Of a stretch of 64,000 bases of DNA, positions 36,401 to 44,822 are shown in pieces. The translations under genes and the position numbers were made by a program. Each line of letters begins with the position of its first letter. Position 1 is the first letter of the stretch. The notes under the pieces are model-generated. The model had not been told where the DNA came from. It worked only from the letters and a program-made list of their open reading frames with translations, and ran no database searches. The stretch is from an uncultured Verrucomicrobiota bacterium (GTDB taxonomy: Bacteria > Verrucomicrobiota > Verrucomicrobiia > Chthoniobacterales > JACTMZ01): assembly GCA_903953565.1 (NCBI GenBank), contig CAJBKE010000059.1, forward strand, positions 79,923-143,922. The letters run 5' to 3'.

Positions 36401-36973
36401 GGGCAGACGCAGTAATTCGCGTGGCGGTTGCAACGCGGCCTTGAGGAGCCGGCCGAAGACCGCCTTGGGGACGGCTTTTTTGTCGTCCGGCACGGGCAAG
36501 CCGCCCTCGGTAACGTGAAAAATCCCCTGCGTGGTGCGCCGATCGCTCTTGGGATTGTGCAGCACGCCCTGGCGCACGCGGTAAGAATTGATGATGTCGG
36601 AAGAAAACTCGTCCTTGTCGGGCGGCAGGGAAAGCTGACGCGCCAAGCCATGACGATCGAGGACGAAGGTTTGGTTGGGCAACCGCGGCACTTCGACTTC
36701 ATCGCCCAAATAATCTTGGAGGAAGTTTTGGATGCGCGTGTCCGCGGGACACATGTGCTGGGCCAAGAGGCGGTCCTTCTCGCGGTGCGATGCCATCAGC
36801 CCGCCGACCAAGTCGGCGAATTCCGCGTCATGCGCCACGGGGAACGCCGGGCAACCGAGATCGCGCAACTTGAGGTTGATGTAAAAAATACGCCGCTGCA
36901 CGGCATCCGCATCTTCTCCGCCGCCGGGAACTCCCCGCAACACGCCAACTTTTCTTCCGAGGTCTCTGGTCAT
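33497..36973 (-). CDS. Large conserved protein, candidate PPi-type phosphoenolpyruvate carboxykinase
   Basis: 1158 residues with no signal peptide or membrane helix. Highly ordered, apparently enzymatic stretches include FLQDYLGDEVEVPRLPNQTF, IISDNYFGYCKKEVKTQ, EEEHAGGALIFPSY, GKSPSTTGAGSEGALTKGPF and DHDISLLVPEVWCRM. The length (about 130 kDa) and conserved blocks suit the PPi-dependent PEP carboxykinases first found in Entamoeba and Propionibacterium. These interconvert oxaloacetate + PPi and PEP + Pi + CO2, and were long annotated as hypothetical. I assign this from memory of the family's size and style, not by alignment. It stands alone between convergent exbD and a divergent CDF transporter; malate dehydrogenase lies 2 kb away. 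An alternative is an uncharacterised large cytosolic family. Confidence 0.5.
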   Translation of the reverse strand: MTRDLGRKVGVLRGVPGGGEDADAVQRRIFYINLKLRDLGCPAFPVAHDAEFADLVGGLMASHREKDRLLAQHMCPADTRIQNFLQDYLGDEVEVPRLPNQTFVLDRHGLARQLSLPPDKDEFSSDIINSYRVRQGVLHNPKSDRRTTQGIFHVTEGGLPVPDDKKAVPKAVFGRLLKAALQPPRELLRLPFTSTLPDAAECFVTLLLRPVVCPEIPGVTPEKSMEVRFFVPGGLVCNLDFVESIFGNAGDPNLPDHDAALDTEHWTGHTGCVILAPHLNKLTKSELGLPSWDQATERQRRDGMCWKSPDEPYNDGTPFKITARDERGVVVTIISDNYFGYCKKEVKTQLGMAANLFGNAEEEHAGGALIFPSYDLAEQIAAPDLPLEMPRSFGQAMELLGDSAELHAEGYAVDRHYPDIIYVPENARFQLLTQKVTWEQAGTTREIPLRLDHRYVLPCGYKIHMEKPPAGRAWRLIGTMAEGTLCHKPCTVSGGGKSEISKPISDAILAGPIFVADFKADFDHVEGLIRRDYSDRYADASRNGHDDRPILSPNRSLGSVIKLLTPSPSFGAEYNAWLETIPQHIKELVFVLKRFYRPEWGDNWRENFSVDTVNGLPANELRFHRRKLVANFLRVGFDAEDSWRTFGLRKDFYPATKIQMEDDITASTVVPRPLIEGLLDAQTEQLAGVKFVHNCEYRLFQRPDDAIHRGYDKVTEFDFAHGGNFFSNYQPLTVREAGEILENAIGYYEYTRPMQKMIAGYVEAGSPAFFVSNANPRIVDGKPTKNPRYLQTRPDLLDPRGRYLADVGIRLARGLRHDQPALTPVNAVLAGRRNNPPDKAAGILSLAVYNPIHHMELPELFMEFICSMTGKSPSTTGAGSEGALTKGPFNALLPIYDLNSAFVSYAISGYEGFVTAAGYVGPCARVDHDISLLVPEVWCRMSVEERTPEFLHAHGYLERLQDFEHDGRKIAASRLGSRITQKFVNTFFGRVFNHPHVVLTDDMLKPELQGLEAFIEGMDNITATQKRVAGHYFADGSIAWACPPLRALLHVMRDDHYEGKTLGEPEIRALFTRESVLSSDWYRARLASKQRVDARLWERHVAYLENFLRNTSYAAVAERMGIAQRLDDARAKLAGVNSAGYVESLVGTTGAEPAVPVR

Positions 36974-37068
36974 GACAAAACTCTCCGAAGGTTAAAGGCC
37001 GCCAGCACAGGGGAGCAAGAAACTCAGACCGAAATGGCACTTGCTTCGCCCCGCAGTCGCAGGCACAG

Positions 37069-37992
37069 ATGCGCGCCATGGGAGAAGCCTTGCCCGCACC
37101 TTCCGCCGCGGCGGAGAAGAAATTCGCCATGACCCTCTCGGTCGCCGCGGGACTTTTGCTCCTCGCTCTCAAGGCCTTTGCCTGGGCTTGGACCGGATCG
37201 ACAGCCATTTTGAGCGACCTCGGCGAAAGTGCCGCGCACCTCGTGGCGGTGACTTTTGCCGCATACAGCCTGTGGCTGACGCTGCGCCCGGCAGACGCCA
37301 ACCATCTCTACGGTCACGCCAAAGTGAGCTTCTTCTCGGCCGGATTCGAAGGCGCCATGATCATCGCGGCGGCGTTTTACATTCTCTACGAGGCTGTCCG
37401 CGCGGCGATCCAAGGTCCCTCCCTCTCGCACATTCCGGTCGGTCTCGCCCTGACAGCAGTGGCGGCCGTGCTTAATGGCGTGCTCGGCTGGCACCTCGTA
37501 CGCATCGGGAAAAAACGCGGATCGATTATTCTCGAAGCCAACGGACACCATGTGCTGACCGATTGCTGGACCAGCCTTGGTGTCCTCATCGCGCTCGGTC
37601 TGGTCATGCTGACCGGTTGGCCTTACTGGGATCCTCTTTTCGCCGCCGCAGCCGCCCTGAACATTCTTGTTTCCGGGGTGGGCCTTCTCCGGCGCAGCGT
37701 GAGCGGCTTGATGGATGCCGCCGATCCCGCCGTCCACCGGGAGATCGAGAAAATCGTCACCGCCGAAACAAACCGGCACGGCATCACCCACCACAATTTG
37801 CGCCACCGCAATATCGGCGACGCTTACCTCGTCGAATTGCACCTCGCTTTCCCCTCGAACATCCTCCTGCGCGATGCCCACCGCGTGGCCACCGAAATCG
37901 AGGAGTCACTCGAGAAAAACATCCATCCGGCGGCTCATGTAACCACGCACCTCGAGTGCGAGGGCGATCACGACGAAGCCGCCGGACCGTAG
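37069..37992 (+). CDS. Cation diffusion facilitator (CDF) family transporter
   Basis: 307 residues from 37069 (second ATG at 37078). Membrane helices are visible near 20-40, 45-65, 85-110, 120-145 and 165-200. The second metal pair is present as the HxxxD site in ANGHHVLTDCWTSLGVLI. The first site, ILSDLGESAAHLVAV, departs from the usual DxxxD pattern. A cytoplasmic C-terminal domain (HHNLRHRNIGDAYLVELHL) is typical. It exports a divalent metal, probably Zn or Mn; specificity cannot be read. Confidence 0.88.
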   Translation: MRAMGEALPAPSAAAEKKFAMTLSVAAGLLLLALKAFAWAWTGSTAILSDLGESAAHLVAVTFAAYSLWLTLRPADANHLYGHAKVSFFSAGFEGAMIIAAAFYILYEAVRAAIQGPSLSHIPVGLALTAVAAVLNGVLGWHLVRIGKKRGSIILEANGHHVLTDCWTSLGVLIALGLVMLTGWPYWDPLFAAAAALNILVSGVGLLRRSVSGLMDAADPAVHREIEKIVTAETNRHGITHHNLRHRNIGDAYLVELHLAFPSNILLRDAHRVATEIEESLEKNIHPAAHVTTHLECEGDHDEAAGP

Positions 37993-38008
37993 CTGCGGCT
38001 GCAAACGC

Positions 38009-38563
38009 CTATCCGCGCACCGCGAGATACTCCCGCGACAGGCGCACGTAACGCAGCGCCCACATTTTGATCTCGTCCTGCTCGGCCTCGGAGAGCGTCC
38101 GCACAATCTTCCCCGGGGTGCCGAGGACAAGCGAACCCGGGGGCACCTCCATGTCCTGCTTGACCGTGGCATTGGCGCCGATGATCGAGCGTGTGCCGAT
38201 ATGCGCGCCGTCCAGGATGATCGAGCCCATGCCGACGAGGACCTCGTCCTCCACGGTGCAGGCATGGACGATGGCCTTGTGTCCGACGGTGACTAACTGG
38301 CCGATGATGGCCGGCAAATCATCCGCCGTGTGGACAACCGCACCATCCTGCACATTGGACCGGGCACCCAAGACGATGGGCGCAACATCACCGCGCAGGA
38401 CCGCTTGGTGCCACACGCTGGCTTCGGGCCCGATCTCCACGTTGGCCACCACGGTGGCATCGTCTGCGATGTACACATCCTGCGCGATGCGCGGTGCGGT
38501 GCGGATATTGCGGGCAATGGTTTCGGCGAATTTCTCCATCGGACCGAAGGTCGGCGTGCTCAT
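38009..38563 (-). CDS. Gamma-carbonic anhydrase family protein (left-handed beta-helix)
   Basis: 184 residues of hexapeptide repeats (VVANVEIGPEASVWHQAVLRGD). The metal ligands expected for gamma-CA are visible in VVHTADD and VGHKAIVHACTV. Length and the short C-terminal helix match the YrdA/CaiE/PaaY branch. Whether it is an active carbonic anhydrase is unclear from sequence. It is convergent with the CDF transporter. Confidence 0.9.
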   Translation of the reverse strand: MSTPTFGPMEKFAETIARNIRTAPRIAQDVYIADDATVVANVEIGPEASVWHQAVLRGDVAPIVLGARSNVQDGAVVHTADDLPAIIGQLVTVGHKAIVHACTVEDEVLVGMGSIILDGAHIGTRSIIGANATVKQDMEVPPGSLVLGTPGKIVRTLSEAEQDEIKMWALRYVRLSREYLAVRG

Positions 38564-38713
38564 ACCCCCATCCGCCCTCCGGCGCGCCCCCCTGTCAAAC
38601 CAAAATCCGGCGGGAATTTTTTCCTCCCCTCGCGATGACGGTTGACAGGTTCCGGCTCATCGGGGAAAAGCCTTTTGTAGTTCCACCCGCCCAGCAAACC
38701 GCACACCCCAACA

Positions 38714-38983
38714 ATGAACAAAATCAAACTCACCGAATCCGTCCAAAAGGAACTCGGCAGCACCAAGGCCGACGCGGAACGTGCAGTGAACGCCGTGATT
38801 GAAGGCATCAAGTCCCACCTCAAGAAGAGCAAGTTGATGCAACTCGTCGGCTTCGGCACATTCAAAGTGGTGAACCGCAAAGCGCGCCTCGGGGTAAATC
38901 CAAAGACGGGTGAGCGCATCAAGATCAAGGCCTCTAAGAGCGTAAAATTCGGCGCAGGCAAAGACCTGAAGAGCAAACTTTAA
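38714..38983 (+). CDS. HU family DNA-binding protein
   Basis: 89 residues, the full HU length. The dimerisation helices (NKIKLTESVQKELG, AERAVNAVIEGIKSHLK) lead to the conserved LVGFGTFKVVNRKARLGVNP arm. It packages and bends DNA. A 14-bp-stem terminator follows. The 150-bp leader has no clear promoter apart from a TTGACA word at about 38642. Confidence 0.95.
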   Translation: MNKIKLTESVQKELGSTKADAERAVNAVIEGIKSHLKKSKLMQLVGFGTFKVVNRKARLGVNPKTGERIKIKASKSVKFGAGKDLKSKL

Positions 38984-39002
38984 GCCCCTTTCCCCCCAAC
39001 CC

Positions 39003-39047
39003 GAGGAACCCCGTTCCGCCACTTGGCTGAACGGGGTTCCTCATTTT
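39003..39047 (+). terminator. Rho-independent terminator after HU gene
   Basis: Perfect 14-bp stem (39003-39016 with 39029-39042, core GGAACCCCGTTC / GAACGGGGTTCC), 12-nt loop, then ATTTTTG. It separates the HU gene from malate dehydrogenase. Confidence 0.92.
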
Positions 39048-39100
39048 TGTGCGTTGGTTTTTTGTCGAGTCCGGCCTCCGTCTCCCGCAGAATCGAACCG

Positions 39101-40087
39101 ATGAAAAAAGCAATCCGTGTTGCCGTGACCGGCGCCGCCGGCCAGATCGGCTATTCCATTCTTCCCCGCATCGCCAGCGGCCAGGTTTTCGGGGCCGACC
39201 AGCCCGTCTCTCTCCAACTGATCGAGATCGAGCCCGGCATGGCCGCACTCCAAGGCGTGGCCATGGAGCTGCAGGACGGTGCTTTTCCCCTCTTGGAGAA
39301 CATTGAGACAACGAGCGACCTTGACCGCGGCTTCGACGGCGTCAGCTGGGCCCTGCTCATCGGCAGCGTGCCGCGCAAAGCGGGCATGGAGCGCAAGGAA
39401 CTCCTCGGCATCAACGGGAAAATCTTCACCGGACAAGGCCGGGCGATCGAGAAGAACGCAGCCTCCGATGTTCGCGTGCTGGTTGTCGGCAATCCCTGCA
39501 ACACGAACTGCCTCATCGCCATGAACAACGCGCCGGCGGTGCCCCGCGACCGCTGGTTTGCCATGATGCGGCTCGACGAGAACCGGGCCAAATCCCAACT
39601 CGCGCAGAAAGCCGGTGTCCCTTGGCGCGACGTGACCAACATGGCCATCTGGGGCAATCACTCGAACACGCAGTTCCCCGACTTTTTCAACGCCCGCATC
39701 GGCGGGAACCTTGCCCCCGAGGTGATCAAGGATACGCCGTGGCTCGAGGGCGAATTCATCAAGACGGTGCAGGAACGCGGCGCCGCCATCATCAAGGCCC
39801 GCGGGCTTTCGTCCGCTTTCTCCGCGGCCCACGCCGCGATCGAAACCGTGCGCAGCCTCACCTCGAACACGCCGGACGGCGATTGGCACAGCGTGGCCCT
39901 CTGCTCGGATGGCTCCTACGGTATCGAGGCAGGCCTCATTTGCGGGCTGCCGGTGCGCAGCAAGGACCAGAAAGCGTCCATTGTGCAGGGCATCCCGCAC
40001 AATGACTTCGCCCGCGAGCGCATCGAGAAATCGGTCAATGAGCTGAAGGAAGAACGCGCCATGGTGGCGGACCTTCTGCCGAAATAA
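39101..40087 (+). CDS. mdh: Malate dehydrogenase (NAD-dependent, cytosolic-type)
   Basis: 328 residues from ATG 39101; upstream in-frame sequence belongs to the terminator. The Rossmann start [19 protein letters not shown], substrate Arg loop ([15 protein letters not shown]), [12 protein letters not shown] and active-site His in [12 protein letters not shown] are all present. It oxidises malate to oxaloacetate in the TCA cycle. Confidence 0.95.
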   Translation: MKKAIRVAVTGAAGQIGYSILPRIASGQVFGADQPVSLQLIEIEPGMAALQGVAMELQDGAFPLLENIETTSDLDRGFDGVSWALLIGSVPRKAGMERKELLGINGKIFTGQGRAIEKNAASDVRVLVVGNPCNTNCLIAMNNAPAVPRDRWFAMMRLDENRAKSQLAQKAGVPWRDVTNMAIWGNHSNTQFPDFFNARIGGNLAPEVIKDTPWLEGEFIKTVQERGAAIIKARGLSSAFSAAHAAIETVRSLTSNTPDGDWHSVALCSDGSYGIEAGLICGLPVRSKDQKASIVQGIPHNDFARERIEKSVNELKEERAMVADLLPK

Positions 40088-40102
40088 CCGGCGCGCAATC
40101 CG

Positions 40103-40726
40103 TCAGGCGGCTTTCGACTCGCGGTGGCGCAACGCTTTCCGCTTGGGACGGCGCTTTGGCTGCACCGTGGCTTCCGACTTGTGGCAAGCCACGATGAACA
40201 TCGGGGGAATGCTGGCCAAGAAGTATTCCACCTCGTGGGCGGCAAACATTTTGGTGTGCGCCTTTAGCTCCGGGGTGACTTGATAAACAAGAAACTGGCC
40301 GTCCGGCGTCAGACCCTCGTGCACCGCACGCAGGATCTCTTTTTTCTTTTTTGGCTCGAGGTAGCTGAAAGGTATGCCTGACACCACATAATCGGCCTCA
40401 GTGAAGCCGAGCTTGTGCAACTCCTCGCGGAAGCTGGCCGCATCTTGGTTGTAGATGAGGACACGATCGTCGTCCCGAAACTGCTCGCGCAAATGATCGG
40501 CCAAATGGTTGTCCAACTCGAAAGCGAGCAGCTTGGCATCCGGAGCCAGCCGCTTGGCCAACTCGCGGGTGTAGCATCCTTCACCCGCGCCGAATTCCAC
40601 GAAGACCCGCGCTTTGTCGAAGTCCATCTTGTCCAAGACCCGCCGGACGAGCCCTTTGGAGCTGGGCAGGACATAAGCCACCTGCAGGGGACGGGCCAGA
40701 AAGCGGCGGAACAGGATGGCACTCAT
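40103..40726 (-). CDS. Class I SAM-dependent methyltransferase, KsgA/PmtA-like
   Basis: 207 residues from ATG 40726 (an ATG at 40738 is also possible). The SAM-binding motif VFVEFGAGEGCYTREL and a post-I acidic loop (LLAFELDNHLADHL) are present. Motif IV appears as YVVSGIPFSYL, where S-x-I-P-F replaces the NLPY of rRNA methylases. That pattern is seen in the phospholipid N-methyltransferase/rRNA dimethylase-like group. A basic tail (KRRPKRKALRHRE) is notable. The substrate is unknown. It is divergent from the permease gene with nearly overlapping starts. Confidence 0.7.
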   Translation of the reverse strand: MSAILFRRFLARPLQVAYVLPSSKGLVRRVLDKMDFDKARVFVEFGAGEGCYTRELAKRLAPDAKLLAFELDNHLADHLREQFRDDDRVLIYNQDAASFREELHKLGFTEADYVVSGIPFSYLEPKKKKEILRAVHEGLTPDGQFLVYQVTPELKAHTKMFAAHEVEYFLASIPPMFIVACHKSEATVQPKRRPKRKALRHRESKAA

Positions 40727-40754
40727 GCAGGGAGCCATGCTAGGAGTGCGGCGT

Positions 40755-42086
40755 ATGCCGAAGCAAGCGCAAGGTGGGGAGTCAGAGGGGTCCGCACCGC
40801 GGTCCGTCGGCCTGGTCACTTGCGCCGCGCTAGTCGTAGCCAACATGGTTGGCACGGGAATCTTCACCAGCCTCGGCTTCCAAGTCGGTGAAATCCCCTC
40901 GCGCCCTGCCATCATGACCCTCTGGGCCCTGGGCGGTGTCCTCGCCCTCTGCGGCGCACTTTGTTACGCGGAGCTTTCCGCGGCCCTGCCGCGTTCGGGC
41001 GGGGAATACCATTTTCTCGGTCGGATCTATCATCCGTCGGTCGGACTGATGGCCGGCCTCGTCTCTATCGTCGTCGGCTTCGCCGCCCCCGTGGCCTTGA
41101 GCGCGATGGCTTTCGGTTCGTATCTGCAAGGCGTCTTTCCCGCGGTGTCGCCACCGGCGACCTCCGTGGCCGTGGTGGCATTCGTGACCCTCTTCCATTT
41201 GCGCGACTTGCGCGTGAGCAGCATTTTCCAAGTTTTTTTCACCGTCCTGAAAATCGGCCTGGTGCTCTTTTTGATCGCGGCTCTCTTCGCCGCGCCCGCG
41301 ACCACGCCGACGCCTGCCGCGCCTTGGGAGTCCTACCTTTTGACGGCGCCCTTCGCCGTCTCGCTCATGTTCACTCTCTATGCCTATTCGGGCTGGAATG
41401 CGGCCACTTACATTCTTGGTGAAGTCCGCACCCCGGGGCGCGTGATTCCGCGCGCCTTGGCCGCGGGCACATTGCTTGTCATGTTGCTTTACCTCGGGCT
41501 GAACGCCGCTTTCCTCCATGCCGCCCCGACCACCTTATTGGCCGGAAAGCTCAACGTGGCCCAAGTCGCCGCGCAAAGCGTCTTCGGGGACGGTGGAGGA
41601 CGCATGGTGGCCGGAGTCATTGCGCTCGGTCTTGTCTCCTCCATCAGCGCCATGGTCTGGGCCGGACCACGCGTGGCCATGGTCATCGGGGAAGATTATC
41701 CACGCGCTTTCGGTTGGCTGAGGGTGCGCACAGCCTCCGGCATTCCCGCCGCCGCGGTCGCCGCGCAGGGCGTGCTCACGCTGGTTCTCCTCCTCACCTC
41801 GACCTTCGAACAAATCCTTGTCTACACCCAATTCGCCCTCTTGGCCTGCAGCTTTCTCGCGGTGCTTGGCGTGATCCTTTATCGCATCACGCAACCCGAC
41901 CTGCCGCGTCCCTTCCGCGTGCCGTTCTATCCGGTCACTCCCCTCCTCTTCCTGGCCATCAGCGCTTTCGCCATGGTCTATACCGCGACGGTGAAACCAT
42001 TCGAGGCACTCTGCGGCGCCCTGACCTTGGTGGCAGGTTTGGGTATTTACCCCCTCGTCGCCAACGGACAAAAATGCAGGTCATGA
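40755..42086 (+). CDS. APC-family amino acid permease
   Basis: 443 residues from ATG 40755. Helix 1 carries the substrate-site glycine run ANMVGTGIFTSLGF, and SGGEYHFLGRIYHP follows helix 2. About 12 membrane segments are visible. The YSGWNAATYILGEVRTP segment is typical of LAT/SLC7-like carriers. It imports or exchanges an unidentified amino acid. It overlaps the next gene (ATGA). Confidence 0.88.
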   Translation: MPKQAQGGESEGSAPRSVGLVTCAALVVANMVGTGIFTSLGFQVGEIPSRPAIMTLWALGGVLALCGALCYAELSAALPRSGGEYHFLGRIYHPSVGLMAGLVSIVVGFAAPVALSAMAFGSYLQGVFPAVSPPATSVAVVAFVTLFHLRDLRVSSIFQVFFTVLKIGLVLFLIAALFAAPATTPTPAAPWESYLLTAPFAVSLMFTLYAYSGWNAATYILGEVRTPGRVIPRALAAGTLLVMLLYLGLNAAFLHAAPTTLLAGKLNVAQVAAQSVFGDGGGRMVAGVIALGLVSSISAMVWAGPRVAMVIGEDYPRAFGWLRVRTASGIPAAAVAAQGVLTLVLLLTSTFEQILVYTQFALLACSFLAVLGVILYRITQPDLPRPFRVPFYPVTPLLFLAISAFAMVYTATVKPFEALCGALTLVAGLGIYPLVANGQKCRS

Positions 42087-43201
42087 AGCCAATGCGGCTC
42101 TTGCTCCTGCTCGTCGCGCTTTGGTCGCCGTCGGCCCGCGCCGTCTCGCCGACCGAACTCGGCGCCTTCCTCGCGGGGCGTCAACTGCCGGCTTCGAGTC
42201 CCCTTGCCCCGCTGCAGGAGTCGGCCGAATACCGTGAACATGCCCGGCAATACGCCGCGCAATGGTATCGCTATGACGATTTTTATTTCGCCCCGATGCG
42301 CTCTTGGGCCGCGGGCGAACTTGTGCCGCGGATCGGCTCCACCTCGCAGGTCACTTACATGTTCGGCGGACCCGATCTGGTTAGCGCCCTCGCGCTTTTT
42401 CCCGAGGCGAAGCTTTATGCCCTGGGCGGACTCGAACCGGTGGGCAAGTTGAGCAATCCACTCTCGCTCAGTCCCGAAGAATTGCACGCCAGCCTGGCCA
42501 TGCTGCGGAAGTCGACCGAGGTGATCATGAATTTCAGCCACTTTATCACCAAGGACATGAAGACCGAACTCGCCGCTTCGCATTTCCAAGGCGTCTTTCC
42601 CATCATGCTCGTCTTTTTGTCCTTCACCGACGCGCGCATCGATCTTGCCGAGCGACTCACCTTGCAGCGAGACGGCACACTGGCACAGGGCGAGTCTTCC
42701 GGCGGACAACCGGCCTTGCGTATTATTTTCCGCCCCGCGCCCGGCATGCCGCAGGCCGAGGTTATCTACCTGCAAGCCAATCTCTCCGACGGCGCACTCA
42801 AATCGCACCCCGGCATTCTCGAATGGCTCAGGTCACGCGGTCGCGCCACGGGCTACCTTAAGGCCGCCTCGTATCTCATGCACACCGGCGGATTCACCAC
42901 CATTCGCGACTTCCTGCTCGGTCATTCTGCGGCCATCGTGCAAGACGACTCGGGCATCCCGCTCTCCATCTTTCGCGAGCGCGACTGGCGGGTCATCAAC
43001 TTCGGCAGCTACACCACGCCGCTGGAAATTTTCGCCAAATACAACCAACCGGCCCTGCGTGCGCTCTATGAGAGCGGAACGGCATTTTCGCTTCCGTTCG
43101 GTTTCGGCTACCGCTGGCAGCGCGGCGAGTCGACCCTGCTCATGGCCCTGCCGCCAGAAGCTGCGCCTCGCGCATTGCCCGCGCATCCCGCCGAGTATTG
43201 A
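42083..43201 (+). CDS. Exported protein of unknown function, coupled to permease
   Basis: 372 residues from ATG 42083, whose ATGA overlaps the permease stop. The signal peptide is MKPMRLLLLLVALWSPSARA. Conserved-looking blocks are QWYRYDDFYFAPMRSW, YMFGGPDLVSALALFPEA, YALGGLEPVG and GYLKAASYLMHTGGFTTI. I recognise a recurrent hypothetical bacterial family but no function. An alternative start at 42074 adds three residues. The coupling hints at a role linked to the transporter. Confidence 0.7.
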   Translation: MKPMRLLLLLVALWSPSARAVSPTELGAFLAGRQLPASSPLAPLQESAEYREHARQYAAQWYRYDDFYFAPMRSWAAGELVPRIGSTSQVTYMFGGPDLVSALALFPEAKLYALGGLEPVGKLSNPLSLSPEELHASLAMLRKSTEVIMNFSHFITKDMKTELAASHFQGVFPIMLVFLSFTDARIDLAERLTLQRDGTLAQGESSGGQPALRIIFRPAPGMPQAEVIYLQANLSDGALKSHPGILEWLRSRGRATGYLKAASYLMHTGGFTTIRDFLLGHSAAIVQDDSGIPLSIFRERDWRVINFGSYTTPLEIFAKYNQPALRALYESGTAFSLPFGFGYRWQRGESTLLMALPPEAAPRALPAHPAEY

Positions 43202-43216
43202 TCCCCCTTTTTTGTC

Positions 43217-43237
43217 GCGGCGGACATAGTCCGCCGC
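43217..43237. repeat. GCGGCGGAC/GTCCGCCGC hairpin between convergent genes
   Basis: 9-bp perfect stem (43217-43225 with 43229-43237) and a 3-nt loop. It lies between the stops of two convergent genes and touches the stop codon of the minus-strand gene. There is no T-run after it on either strand, so it is better called a small palindromic repeat than an intrinsic terminator. Confidence 0.6.
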
Positions 43238-44214
43238 TACAACCTCGCCTCGAACAACTGCCGCAAAAACTCGGCGTCGGAAAATCCGCGCCCATCTCCT
43301 TGGCGAACCACGACCAAATTGCGCGATGGCACCACATAAACACGCTGACCGCGCGTTCCGATCATGGCCAACAAATCGGACGGTGCCTCACGGCAAAGAC
43401 ATGCATTACTCCAAAACGCCGCGGACTGATCCCGGCCGAGCGATGACTCGACATCGATTTCCCGCGCGCCGGGAAAAGACGCCGCGCGATTGAGCCAGAA
43501 ACCCAAGGCATACATGCGGTTCGCCTCGGTGCCTTGGGAAAGCATAGCGCGAACTTCAGCCGGCCATTTTCCACGCTGCACGCCGTCGAGGACTCCGCGC
43601 CCCGCCGGCAAAAGACCGGCGGCATCCATTCGCGCGCCGGTCGAGAAAAACAGACGCCCTTTGTCATCGCGGGTCCACCGCGCAAGCGCGTCGGCCCGGA
43701 CCCCAGGAACGAATTTGCGGACCCAGCCGTCCAACGAGGGACCGCGCTGCTCCCGGATTTCCTCCGCAAGCACTTCCCAATGCGAAGGACCGTAGGAAAA
43801 TCTGCCGCCGTCGCCATCGACCCGCAGGCGTTCGAGAACCGGGGCTTTGTCTTTGAGGCCTTGCGAATAGAACTCGCGCGAGGCCGCGGGCAAGCCGGAG
43901 CTCTGATTGAGCAAATCCGAGAGAATAACGCCCCGGGCAGCCCGATGCCGTGCGGGCTGCGTCAAGGAAAGCCCGCCGGTCTTCGCATCACGGAAGACAC
44001 CGATCGAGACGAGGCTCTTTGTGATGCTGAAAATCCGCTGCGGAACATTCGGACGCTTGGCCCGTTCGTAAATCGTGCGGCCGTTTTCCCAGACGAGCAG
44101 CGCCGTTTCCCCGCGCGTGGCGGAATATGCCGCAGCCTCGGGTAAGCCGGGCAGATCCGCTCCTGCCTGCGCCCAAGAAGCCGCGAACCACAGGGCGAGG
44201 ATGATCCAGCGCAT
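43237..44214 (-). CDS. Serine hydrolase (class C beta-lactamase/esterase family)
   Basis: 325 residues with signal peptide MRWIILALWFAASWAQA. The S-x-x-K motif is FSITKSLVS, and the second motif is RFSYGPSHWEVL (Tyr-based). A normal third K/H-x-G box is not clear; the corresponding part reads MIGTRGQRVYVVP. It is probably a periplasmic esterase or peptidase rather than a true lactamase. The start overlaps recR's stop by one base. Confidence 0.75.
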   Translation of the reverse strand: MRWIILALWFAASWAQAGADLPGLPEAAAYSATRGETALLVWENGRTIYERAKRPNVPQRIFSITKSLVSIGVFRDAKTGGLSLTQPARHRAARGVILSDLLNQSSGLPAASREFYSQGLKDKAPVLERLRVDGDGGRFSYGPSHWEVLAEEIREQRGPSLDGWVRKFVPGVRADALARWTRDDKGRLFFSTGARMDAAGLLPAGRGVLDGVQRGKWPAEVRAMLSQGTEANRMYALGFWLNRAASFPGAREIDVESSLGRDQSAAFWSNACLCREAPSDLLAMIGTRGQRVYVVPSRNLVVVRQGDGRGFSDAEFLRQLFEARL

Positions 44215-44822
44215 CAGTTTTCCCCGACATGGCGACGGCCCGCCAAGGCCCGCGCCAAGGTCAATTCATCCGCATGTTCCAAGCCACCACCGGCCGGCAT
44301 ACCTTGGGCCAAGCGCGATACCCTCACCCCGCGCGGCGCGAGAATTTCCTCCAAATAATTCGCCGTCGCTTCGCCTTCGACATCCGTGCTCAGGGCCAGA
44401 ATCACCTCGGTGAACCCGCCGCGCTCGAGACGCGAGGTCAGTTCGCCCAAGCGCAAATCCTCCGGACCGACATGCTCCAGCGGCGAAAGACGGCCGCCCA
44501 GCGCGTGATACCGTCCGTTATACGCACCGGACCGTTCGATCGGCAAAATGTCCGTGGCCCGTTCCACCACGCAAAGCAATGGTTCGCGCCCGGCCTCCGC
44601 GCAGATGACGCACACTTCTTCCACGCTGAAAAATCCGCAATCGCGGCAATGACGCAGTCCATCGCGCGCCACGCCCAGAGCATGGGCGAAAGCGGACGGG
44701 CGCTCGCCATCCTCCGTGAGCCAGAGGGCCATGCGTTCCGCACTGCGCGGCCCCACGCCCGGCAAACGCCGCAACTCGCGCACCAGAGCCTGGAAAGGCT
44801 CGGGGTATCCGGCGGTCTTCAC
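44214..44822 (-). CDS. recR: Recombination mediator RecR
   Basis: 202 residues from GTG 44822, in a GTGA overlap with the upstream gene. The helix-hairpin-helix start (LRRLPGVGPRSAERMALWL), the C4 zinc finger CRDCGFF..CVIC, the Toprim segment and the C-terminal Walker-like end are all present. It loads RecA with RecF/RecO at gapped DNA. Confidence 0.94.
   Translation of the reverse strand: MKTAGYPEPFQALVRELRRLPGVGPRSAERMALWLTEDGERPSAFAHALGVARDGLRHCRDCGFFSVEEVCVICAEAGREPLLCVVERATDILPIERSGAYNGRYHALGGRLSPLEHVGPEDLRLGELTSRLERGGFTEVILALSTDVEGEATANYLEEILAPRGVRVSRLAQGMPAGGGLEHADELTLARALAGRRHVGEN

Noticed and set aside
38642-38700. Sigma-70 promoter before the HU gene
   Set aside because: TTGACA is present but no -10-like hexamer stands at the right spacing.
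43217-43237. Intrinsic terminator between convergent genes
   Set aside because: There is no T-run after the stem on either strand; it is kept as a palindromic repeat.
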